64,000 nucleotides of DNA, from the NCBI RefSeq assembly GCF_031426495.1, contig NZ_JANPLK010000037.1:62001-126000 (forward strand), written 5' to 3'. The notes beneath the pieces are model-generated. The model had not been told where the DNA came from. It ran no database searches and saw only the letters and a program-made list of their open reading frames with translations. Within the stretch, counting starts at the first letter, position 1. The number at the start of each line of letters is the position of its first letter. Positions 1 through 7,409 of the stretch are shown here, piece by piece. A program made the translations under genes and the position numbers. Source of the DNA: Gemmatimonas sp. (GTDB lineage: Bacteria > Gemmatimonadota > Gemmatimonadetes > Gemmatimonadales > Gemmatimonadaceae).

Positions 1-2421
1 CTGATCGCGCGTGCGCTGCAGCCGCTCCGGCACGCCGGGGCGATTCGCTGAGAGTGCGTCGCCGTAGCCGACATACACCACGGTGCCCGGTGACGGTAGA
101 TACGACAAGAGTACGTCGATGCGTGCGCGCGTCCGTTCGAAGGCGGCGGCCCGTCTGAGGGATCCATCGACGCCGCGCAGATAGATCGGCGCCTCGGTCC
201 GCGTATCGTCGCGCAGCGAATCTTGTGTGACCACCGAGCGCTCACCGATTACGCGCACGAAGAACTGTCGCGTGACCTGATACTCGGTGCGGATGCGAGG
301 CGTGTTGCGCGTGAGGACGCGCGTTCCGTCGCTGCGTCGGTCGAAGGTGTCATAGTTCCAGGTGGCAGCAACCCGCAACTGCTCGGTGGGGCGCAGGTTC
401 AACGTGTTTTGCGTGCTGAAGATCCGTGATGAGCTCCACTCCTGAAAGTTCTCATCGTAGCCGACGACGGCGAAGCCGTTGTAGCTGAAGCGTCGGAACT
501 CGGGGGTGCCGAGCGAGAAGACCCAGTCGCGATTGCCGATTTTCGGAGCACCGGTGTAGGCCACCGTGTCTGTCCGCCCCGCGGCGCCCGGCCGCAACAT
601 GACATAATTGCTGTAGAGCGAAGGGTCGTAGCCGAACACCTCGAGCAAAAGTTGCGCGCCCAGCTGCCAGCCACCGCGTAAGCGTGCGTTGCTGCGCAGG
701 TGCAGTTGTCGGTCCTGCGAGCCATCGCCGTTCACGAAGCGGTCGTACTGATACCGGCCCAGCATGAAAAGCTCGGGACTGAACAACTCGACCAGCGCCT
801 TCGGTTTGCCGTAAAAATTCCACCGATGGGTGGCCGAAAGGTTGGCAATGCCGGGGCGGGCGATGAAGCCCGACTGCGCGTCGAAGTCGGGGCTGATCCC
901 GTTCATGGCGTATCGGGCCACGAACCGGCGCCCATTGCGTGAGGCACTCGCATCGAACAACGGGGCGCGCAAGGTGCCGCTGTCACTACCCGTGAAACTG
1001 CTCGCGATCTGACCCTGCAAGTTGTAGATGCCCCGCACGAGTCGGCCGTCCACGCCGACCACACGATTCCAACGCTGACCGTCGATCTTGTCGGTATAAG
1101 CGACGCCGACGCGACTCTGCGAACCGAGATCGCGCTGCAGGCGGAGAATGTTGTATAGCGGAGAATGCTTCTGGTCGAACGACGCGTCCTGGTTATCCAA
1201 GGCCGAGAGCACACCGATATCGAATCCGCCGTACTTGCCCGTGAGTTTGCCCGAGGCAACGGGCTGCGCGATTCGCCTCGTATAGATCAGGCGGTTCGGC
1301 GTCGTGAACTGTTCCTGACTCTCCAGGAAGAATGGGCGGCGCTCCGGAAAGAAGACGGCCTGACGCGGATCATACGAGAACTGCGTGGCATCGGCCTCGA
1401 CCTGCGAGAAGTCCGGGTTTGCCGTGCCCGCTACCGTAAGATTGCTCGTGACGCCCCAGCGCACGCTGCCGCCCAGCTCTGGTCGCGCCCCGTCGTAGTT
1501 CCACGCGGACGTGCTGGTGTTGCGCGTGCCCACAGCGCTCGAGGTGATCGTCGGAATCAGGTCCACCGTGAGCCCGCGCCGAAGATCACGTAGCCCCGCC
1601 AACACGCCCGACTGCGCGAGGAAGCTGGCGGCGCCGCGCAGTGCTGGCGTCCACGTCTCCTCGTGACCGGACGCCTGAACGGTGCGCGCCACGTTCAACT
1701 GCCAACGCTGCTCGTCGCCCGCGCGATAACGTAAACTCTTGAACGGAATCGACAGCTCCACCTGATAGCCGAAGTCCGTGAGTTGTCCCTTCGACTTCCA
1801 CACGTAATCGGGCGCCAGGTCGGAGCTCTCACGGGCCTTGGCCGACGTGCTCGTGAAGCCGCCGCCCAGCACCGCTCCGGTTTCCGTAAGCACGCCGTCA
1901 CTTTGAATGCCGAACGGGTTCACGGCAAACACGAATGCCTGTCGGCTGTCGCCATACGTGCCAAGGAACAGCTGAACGTTGTCATCCTGCGTGATCTTGT
2001 CCCGATCGGAAAGTGTGGCGCGCACGCTGCCCGGGGCGGCGAAGGCGCGGATGCCGACGTGCAGTTCGGTGGCCGAGTACCACACCAACACTTCGGTGCT
2101 GTCCTGCGCGGCGATGCCGTCGGCTGGGAAGAATTGCGAGAATCCCGTGAGCAGCGCGGCGTCGGCCCAGGCCGGTTCATCCAACCGGCCGTCGACGACT
2201 ACGGCCGCGTCTCGACGCGGCGTGGTCACGGTAAGCTGTCCTCGGCGTCCGTGGAACACGGCGCCGGCGTGACGTGAACCACCGGCTTCGCTGTTCGTAC
2301 TGGTGGAGGTGGCGGCCGACAGCCCGCCGGAAGTCGACCGTGGCGAGGCAGGCACCGTGGAGGCCGGCGGCACCGGGAGTGCGACCTGCAGCAGTACAGC
2401 GAAGAGGTATGACGTGGGCAC
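1..2421 (-). CDS. DUF5916 / CBM9-like secreted protein (3' end cut by window edge)
   Basis: The minus-strand frame looks open from about 2532 to the window edge in the stretches translated, and encodes about 807 visible residues. After a hydrophobic N-terminal segment comes VDGRLDEPAWAD, the typical opening of the carbohydrate-binding family 9-like domain of DUF5916 proteins. The far end reads LLSYLPSPGTVVYVGYGD, close to the usual C-terminus of this family, so probably only 10-20 residues are missing. Such proteins are exported and common in Gemmatimonadota and Bacteroidota; their biochemical role is unknown. The frame contains no ATG after the in-frame stop at 2535. A GTG at 2421 gives a plausible signal peptide (MPTSYLFAVLLQVALPV) but lacks a clear ribosome site. 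It diverges from the SusC gene. Confidence 0.85.
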   Translation of the reverse strand, partial: MPTSYLFAVLLQVALPVPPASTVPASPRSTSGGLSAATSTSTNSEAGGSRHAGAVFHGRRGQLTVTTPRRDAAVVVDGRLDEPAWADAALLTGFSQFFPADGIAAQDSTEVLVWYSATELHVGIRAFAAPGSVRATLSDRDKITQDDNVQLFLGTYGDSRQAFVFAVNPFGIQSDGVLTETGAVLGGGFTSTSAKARESSDLAPDYVWKSKGQLTDFGYQVELSIPFKSLRYRAGDEQRWQLNVARTVQASGHEETWTPALRGAASFLAQSGVLAGLRDLRRGLTVDLIPTITSSAVGTRNTSTSAWNYDGARPELGGSVRWGVTSNLTVAGTANPDFSQVEADATQFSYDPRQAVFFPERRPFFLESQEQFTTPNRLIYTRRIAQPVASGKLTGKYGGFDIGVLSALDNQDASFDQKHSPLYNILRLQRDLGSQSRVGVAYTDKIDGQRWNRVVGVDGRLVRGIYNLQGQIASSFTGSDSGTLRAPLFDASASRNGRRFVARYAMNGISPDFDAQSGFIARPGIANLSATHRWNFYGKPKALVELFSPELFMLGRYQYDRFVNGDGSQDRQLHLRSNARLRGGWQLGAQLLLEVFGYDPSLYSNYVMLRPGAAGRTDTVAYTGAPKIGNRDWVFSLGTPEFRRFSYNGFAVVGYDENFQEWSSSRIFSTQNTLNLRPTEQLRVAATWNYDTFDRRSDGTRVLTRNTPRIRTEYQVTRQFFVRVIGERSVVTQDSLRDDTRTEAPIYLRGVDGSLRRAAAFERTRARIDVLLSYLPSPGTVVYVGYGDALSANRPGVPERLQRTRDQ

Positions 2422-2548
2422 GTTGCGCGGTGCGAGATCGGTGGCGAGTGGACCGGGTAGTCCGAACTCATCCGGCCATGTTGTCGATGCGGAAACGTAG
2501 CACGCGTTCCACCTACTGACATGAAGTCGCCTTCAGCTCATCTTGGTT

Positions 2549-2562
2549 CGCATAGTTATGCG
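2549..2562. promoter_or_regulatory. 14-bp palindrome in divergent promoter region
   Basis: The sequence CGCATA-GT-TATGCG is a perfect inverted repeat with 6-bp arms, lying between the divergent DUF5916 and SusC genes. A TATGCT hexamer follows at 2571. It could be an operator for either gene; no regulator gene lies nearby. Confidence 0.25.
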
Positions 2563-2600
2563 CTGAGATGTATGCTAGTAAGGTTGATCAGCCGCTCGTG

Positions 2601-2618
2601 TTCGGTTTGACAACCGAA
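2601..2618. promoter_or_regulatory. Inverted repeat upstream of the SusC gene
   Basis: TTCGGTT-TGAC-AACCGAA is a perfect 7-bp inverted repeat starting 93 bases before the SusC start codon. It contains a TTGACA hexamer but no matching -10 box 17 bases downstream. An operator or a 5'-UTR hairpin are both possible. Confidence 0.3.
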
Positions 2619-2693
2619 GGTCCACGGCGACGGCGTCCCCCGCAGTCGCCGGTCGGCGCTCCAGTTCCTTCCCACCCTCGAGGAGACCCGCTC

Positions 2694-5600
2694 ATGCAAC
2701 ACCCCTGGCGTGCACTGCTGGTACTGGCAGGCACGATCGCGGTAGCTGTTCCGCAAGCCCGCGCGCAAAGCGGGCCGGGAACGCTGTCCGTCCGTGTGAC
2801 CGATGCTGCGAACCAGCGTCCGGTCGAAGCTGCGCGTGTATTCCTCGTCGGCACCACCTTCGCTGGTGCAACGTCTGTAGATGGTCGCCTCATCCTGCGC
2901 GGCATTCCCGCCGCTGAGTACACGGTGCGCGTCCTGCGCGTCGGGTACACCGAACAGACCAAGCGGGTGCCGATTGCGGCCGGTCAGACGGTGAATCTCG
3001 ACTTCGCGATGGCCACCGCGGCCATCAACCTGGCCGCCGTCGTCACGACGGCCACCGGCGAACAGCGTCGGGTGGAAATCGGGAACGCGACGGCCAACAT
3101 CGATGCCAGCAAACTGCTCGAGACCGCGCCCGTGTCGAACCTGAGCGATTTGTTGAACTCGCGTGCCCCGGGAGTCACGGTCACCAGCGGTTCGCAAACC
3201 GGTACTGGTTCCCGTATCCGCGTGCGTGGTATGAACTCCGTCAGCTTGTCTAACGAGCCGATCTGGATCATCGACGGCATCCGTATGACGAGCGACAACG
3301 CAGCCTTCAACACGGCAACCGGCAGCGGTGGCACCACCGGCGGCAACAACGCCAGCCGCGTGGGCGATCTGAATCCGGAAGAAATCGAGAATATCGAGAT
3401 CGTAAAGGGACCGTCGGCGGCCACGCTCTACGGGACCGACGCGGCCAACGGCGTGATTTTGGTGACAACCAAGAAGGGTCGTGCCGGTGCTGCCCGCTGG
3501 AACGTGTATGGCGAAGGCGGAACACTCTTCGACAAGAACTACTATCCGGCCGCATACAGCCTGTTCGCGAAGTCCGGTACGTCTACCACGTCGTCTCGGA
3601 CGAACGGGTGCAGCCTGCAGTCAGTGGGAACGGGCGTCTGCACGGCCGACTCTACCGTTTCGCTAAATATCTTTGACGAGAAAGACCTGACGCCGGTGGG
3701 CGTCGGCCTGCGTCGTCAGATGGGAGCCCAGGTATCTGGTGGTACGGAAGCTGTCCGCTATTTCTTCTCCGTCGAAGACGAGAAGGAAACGGGTGTGCTC
3801 TCACTGCCGCAGTTCGAGCGCGACCGCTTGACCTCGTCGAAGCAGCCAATTCGACCGTGGACCAGCCATCCGAACGTCATGGCGCGCAAGTCGCTGCGCA
3901 TGAACCTGAATGCCGCCGTCAACCCGAAGCTCGACCTCTCGGTCGCGACCAACTTCATCAATGTCTCGCAGCGCTACTCGCTCGAGTCGAACGCGACCGC
4001 CGGTCTCGGGTCGCATCTGTTCGGCGGTCCTGGCACGCGTGACAACGGCACCGTGTCGGGTCTTGGCACGCCGCTCTTAGGATATCGCGCTTGGACACCT
4101 GGCTACATGTGGCAGGAAAAGACCAGTCAGGACGTCAATCGCTTCATTTGGTCAGCAGGTGCCAACTGGCGTCCGTTCAGCTGGCTCGCCAATCGCGCCA
4201 CGGTGGGCAGCGACTTCACCGGCCGCAGCGATGAAAACCTGCTGCTGAACGGCGAGGGTCCGCCGCTCACGGCCACTACGCGCCTCGGTGCCCGTGGCAT
4301 CAACCGCGTGAACACGAACAACATCACGGTCGATCTTGGCTCCACCGCGACGTACAACCTCTTCAATCTCAATCTGAAGACGACCGGCGGCGCGCAGTAC
4401 ATCGGCTATCGGTCGTCGTTTGCGCAGACGGGTTCCACCCAGCTGGCGCCCGGCTCGCAGATCGTCGGCTCGGGCACAATCCCGTCGGCAAATGAAGGCA
4501 CGACCATCCAGAAGACGTTTGGTGTGTACGTGGAGCAGGCCATCAACGTCGGTGATCGCTTGTTCCTGACTGCCGCCGTGCGCAGCGACCAGAACTCGGC
4601 GTTCGGTACCAACTTCCAGAGCATCGTGTATCCGAAGGCCTCGGCCTCGTACCTGATTTCACAGGAAGAGTGGTGGAAAGCGCCGTCATTCGTGAACTCT
4701 GTACGCTTGCGGTACGCCTACGGTCAGTCCGGCGTGCAGCCGGGCCCGAACGACGCCAACCGCTTCTTCACGGCCAACAGCACGAGCATCGCCGGCGCCG
4801 ATCAGCCCACGGTGATTCAGGCGGCGCTCGGCAACGATGACCTCAAGCCGGAACGGTCGGCCGAACAGGAAACCGGTTTCGAAGTGTCGATGTTCAATTC
4901 GCGCCTGAACGTCGACGCGACGTACTACAGCAAGATCACGCAGGACGCGCTGATCAGCGCCGTTCTGCCCCCGTCGTACGGCATCGTCGCGTCGCAACTG
5001 CGCAACCTTGGCTCGGTCAAGAATGCGGGCGTCGAAGTGTCGATCAATGCGCAGCTGCTGCAGGGTGACAAGCTGGGTTGGGACATCAATCTCGCCGGTT
5101 CCGCCAACGACAATAAGGTCGTGTCGCTCGGCAACAATCCGCCGCAGATCGGGACCACGTCGCGCATCGTGGCTGGCTACCCGATTTCTGGTCTGTGGGC
5201 ACGCCCGATCACTGGTTGGGACGACAAGAACAACGACGGACTGCTCACGTATTACGCGGATGCCGCGCGCAACGAAGTGTTCGTTGGCGACTCGGCGATC
5301 TTCCGTGGGTATGCCGCTCCGCGCTATTCCGTCACGCTGGGCTCGGGCTGGGATCTCTTTTCCCGCAAACTCCGGATCAGCACCATGTGGGACTACCGTA
5401 GCGGCAACAAGTGGTACAACAACACCGAGCGCATTCGCTGCACGCGCCCGAACTGCGCCGGTCGTCTCGACCTGAAGGCCGACTTCATCGATCAGGCCAC
5501 GAACATTGCGGCCAACGAGCACTCGGCACGCACGCTCGACGGCTATTTCCAGCCCGGCGCGTTTGTCCGTCTTCGCGAAATGTCGGTGCAGTACACCGTG

Positions 5601-5804
5601 CCCCCAGCCCTCGCCTCGAAGCTCACGCGCGCCAAGTCACTGAACTTCGTGCTTACCGGCCGAAACCTGTTCCTCAGCACCAAGTATCGTGGCACTGATC
5701 CAGAGTCGGGCTTCAACACGACCTCCGGCACGGAAGCACCGAATGAGTTCCAGACTGTCGGTCCGCCCAGCTACTTCCTCTTCCGCGTTAACGTCGGCTA
5801 CTAG
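2694..5804 (+). CDS. SusC/RagA family TonB-linked outer membrane protein
   Basis: Encodes 1036 residues. The ATG at 2694 is chosen because AGGAG lies about 9 bases upstream and it yields a clean signal peptide ending PQARA-QSG; an upstream in-frame ATG at 2568 lacks both. A carboxypeptidase-regulatory-like beta-sandwich (about 27-105) is followed by the TonB plug (about 130-245). The plug contains RVRGMNSVSLSNEPIWIIDG and IENIEIVKGPSAATLYGTDA, hallmarks of the SusC family. The rest is a 22-strand-type barrel ending in an aromatic-rich C-terminus (YFLFRVNVGY). Known SusC proteins import oligosaccharides, peptides or other large nutrients with a SusD lid. Here the SusD gene follows 12 bases downstream. 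The substrate cannot be read from the sequence. Confidence 0.95.
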   Translation: MQHPWRALLVLAGTIAVAVPQARAQSGPGTLSVRVTDAANQRPVEAARVFLVGTTFAGATSVDGRLILRGIPAAEYTVRVLRVGYTEQTKRVPIAAGQTVNLDFAMATAAINLAAVVTTATGEQRRVEIGNATANIDASKLLETAPVSNLSDLLNSRAPGVTVTSGSQTGTGSRIRVRGMNSVSLSNEPIWIIDGIRMTSDNAAFNTATGSGGTTGGNNASRVGDLNPEEIENIEIVKGPSAATLYGTDAANGVILVTTKKGRAGAARWNVYGEGGTLFDKNYYPAAYSLFAKSGTSTTSSRTNGCSLQSVGTGVCTADSTVSLNIFDEKDLTPVGVGLRRQMGAQVSGGTEAVRYFFSVEDEKETGVLSLPQFERDRLTSSKQPIRPWTSHPNVMARKSLRMNLNAAVNPKLDLSVATNFINVSQRYSLESNATAGLGSHLFGGPGTRDNGTVSGLGTPLLGYRAWTPGYMWQEKTSQDVNRFIWSAGANWRPFSWLANRATVGSDFTGRSDENLLLNGEGPPLTATTRLGARGINRVNTNNITVDLGSTATYNLFNLNLKTTGGAQYIGYRSSFAQTGSTQLAPGSQIVGSGTIPSANEGTTIQKTFGVYVEQAINVGDRLFLTAAVRSDQNSAFGTNFQSIVYPKASASYLISQEEWWKAPSFVNSVRLRYAYGQSGVQPGPNDANRFFTANSTSIAGADQPTVIQAALGNDDLKPERSAEQETGFEVSMFNSRLNVDATYYSKITQDALISAVLPPSYGIVASQLRNLGSVKNAGVEVSINAQLLQGDKLGWDINLAGSANDNKVVSLGNNPPQIGTTSRIVAGYPISGLWARPITGWDDKNNDGLLTYYADAARNEVFVGDSAIFRGYAAPRYSVTLGSGWDLFSRKLRISTMWDYRSGNKWYNNTERIRCTRPNCAGRLDLKADFIDQATNIAANEHSARTLDGYFQPGAFVRLREMSVQYTVPPALASKLTRAKSLNFVLTGRNLFLSTKYRGTDPESGFNTTSGTEAPNEFQTVGPPSYFLFRVNVGY

Positions 5805-5816
5805 GAGATCCGCCCC

Positions 5817-7211
5817 ATGACCAAGAAAATATCCGCGGGCAGATCTACCATGCCGCGACGCTTGCGAACCGGACTCACGCTTGCCGTGGCGATGTCTGCC
5901 GCTGCCTGTCAGACTGCGAACGATGAGTTCCTGCAAGTCACCGATCCCGACATCATTCTTCCGGCCGAGGCGGCAACGCCGCAGGCAGCGGTGGCGATCG
6001 CCAATGGTGCCATCTCCACCTTCCGCTCCACCACAGGCGCGGGTGAGAGCACGTGGCTGTTCGGCGGACTGCTGGCCGACGAATGGTCGACCAGTTCCAC
6101 GTTCATTCAGAACGACGAAACGGATCAGCGTCAGATTCAGGAGTTCAATTCCTCGATTACCGGCATGCTCCGCAACCTGTATCGTGTGCGCACGCGCTCA
6201 AATCAGGCCATAACGGCACTCGTGGCGTTGCGTCCCGATGCGCGGGCGCTGATCGCCGAGATGTATCTGGCTCGCGGCTTCGCCGAGATGCAGCTGGCGT
6301 CGGACTTCTGCAACGGCGTCCCGATTGGCAATGGCAACGCGTTGCCGCCTGAAGACGGTATTCCCAAAAGCAATCAGGAGCTGTTTGCGATCGCGGCCGC
6401 CTCGTTGGATTCCGGTCTCACATTCGCGAATGGTACCGACGCCCCGAGCGTGCTGATGAATCGGTCCCTGCGCGTGGTGCGTGCCCGTGTTGCGTTAGCG
6501 CGCAATGACTACGCAACGGCAGGTACGCTGGTCACGGGTATCCCCACCGCCTTCCAGTATCAGCACACCTTCTCGGCCACCGCTGGTACCAACACCATCT
6601 GGGGACAGGGACTCAGTGCCCGTCGCTACAGTGTGGGTGATAGCCTCGAGGGCAACGCGCGTATCATCCTTGTCCGGAATGCGACGCCGTTTGCTTCAGC
6701 GAGGGACCCGCGTCTGCCGGTGACCATTCCGACGTCGGGGGCCATCAACGGACAGGACGGGCAGACCTATACGCGCACCACGACCATGTGGGGTCAGTTC
6801 ACGGCAGTGGACGTGGTCAACGGAATCGATGCGCGCATGATCGAAGCCGAAGTGGCGCTCAAGGCGGGCAACGTGACATCGTGGCTCGCGATTCACAATG
6901 CGCTCCGACTCGCGCCGCCCAAGCTCGGTGAGATCCAGCCCGCCGCCATGACGGCGTTGGTCGATCCGGGCACGGAAGCCAGCCGTGTATCGCTGCACTT
7001 CCGCGAAAAGGCGTTCTGGACGTTCAGCCGTGGCCAGCGCTTGGGCGACATGCGTCGTCTCATTCGCCAGTACGGACGCACGATCGACAACACGTTTCCG
7101 CAGGGCGTGCACTACAAAGGTGGCAACTACGCCTCCGATGTGAATTTGCCCGTGGTGACTGACGAGCGGAACAACCCGAACTTCAAGGGCTGCACCGATC
7201 GGCTCCCTTGA
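5817..7211 (+). CDS. RagB/SusD family nutrient-binding outer membrane lipoprotein
   Basis: Encodes 464 residues, starting 12 bases after the SusC stop with AGGAG 9 bases before the ATG, so it is cotranscribed with SusC. A second in-frame ATG at 5850 also fits a lipoprotein signal. The lipobox is SAAAC (Cys around residue 31), followed by a short acidic tail. The remainder is a helix-rich SusD-like fold with motifs typical of the family, such as LIAEMYLARGFAEMQLASDFCNGVP and a C-terminal FREKAFWTFSRGQRLGDMRRL. It should sit on the outer leaflet and cap the SusC barrel. Its partner and orientation are clear; the ligand is not. Confidence 0.93.
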   Translation: MTKKISAGRSTMPRRLRTGLTLAVAMSAAACQTANDEFLQVTDPDIILPAEAATPQAAVAIANGAISTFRSTTGAGESTWLFGGLLADEWSTSSTFIQNDETDQRQIQEFNSSITGMLRNLYRVRTRSNQAITALVALRPDARALIAEMYLARGFAEMQLASDFCNGVPIGNGNALPPEDGIPKSNQELFAIAAASLDSGLTFANGTDAPSVLMNRSLRVVRARVALARNDYATAGTLVTGIPTAFQYQHTFSATAGTNTIWGQGLSARRYSVGDSLEGNARIILVRNATPFASARDPRLPVTIPTSGAINGQDGQTYTRTTTMWGQFTAVDVVNGIDARMIEAEVALKAGNVTSWLAIHNALRLAPPKLGEIQPAAMTALVDPGTEASRVSLHFREKAFWTFSRGQRLGDMRRLIRQYGRTIDNTFPQGVHYKGGNYASDVNLPVVTDERNNPNFKGCTDRLP

Positions 7212-7218
7212 TAACGGC

Positions 7219-7253
7219 GGAGTAGGGAGTACGGAGTAAGGAGTACGGAGTAG
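7219..7253. repeat. 14-bp tandem repeat, left (inverted) block
   Basis: About 2.5 copies of GGAGTACGGAGTAA with single-base variation lie just after the SusD stop. The unit is the reverse complement, with one mismatch, of the seven-copy block at 7309-7406, so the two blocks face each other across the hairpin at 7257-7293. Confidence 0.85.
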
Positions 7254-7256
7254 GAA

Positions 7257-7293
7257 GACGGGCCCCCAAACGGTGGAGTGTTCGGGGCCCGTC
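7257..7293. terminator. Bidirectional hairpin between convergent genes
   Basis: GACGGGCCCC at 7257-7266 pairs perfectly with GGGGCCCGTC at 7284-7293 around a 17-base loop that can form a few more pairs. It lies between convergent genes (SusD and the zinc protease). No U tract follows, so a Rho-independent mode is uncertain, but position and stability fit a terminator. Confidence 0.6.
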
Positions 7294-7308
7294 GTGCGTG
7301 ATACCGCG

Positions 7309-7406
7309 TACTCCGTACCCCTTGCTCCGTACCCCTTACTCCGTACCCCGTACTCCATACCCCTTACTCCGTACCCCTTACTCCGTACCCCTTACTCCGT
7401 ACCCCT
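7309..7406. repeat. 14-bp tandem repeat, seven copies
   Basis: Seven head-to-tail copies of TACTCCGTACCCCT run without gaps. Copies 2, 3 and 4 each carry one substitution; the others match the consensus. The block ends four bases before the protease stop codon. It is in an AT/CT-rich register unlike the flanking genes and is not coding, although spurious open frames (repeating PYPLLRTPYSV) cross it. Confidence 0.92.
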
Positions 7407-7409
7407 TAC

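Noticed and set aside
2607..2640. TTGACA as a -35 box for SusC
   Set aside because: No acceptable -10 hexamer at 16-18 bases; the hexamer is part of a palindrome.
4686..5522. 278-codon minus-strand frame inside the SusC gene
   Set aside because: No recognisable motif, skewed Arg/Val/Asp composition, antisense to the TonB barrel.
7309..7406. Possible CRISPR array
   Set aside because: Repeats are contiguous 14-mers without spacers, and no cas gene is nearby.
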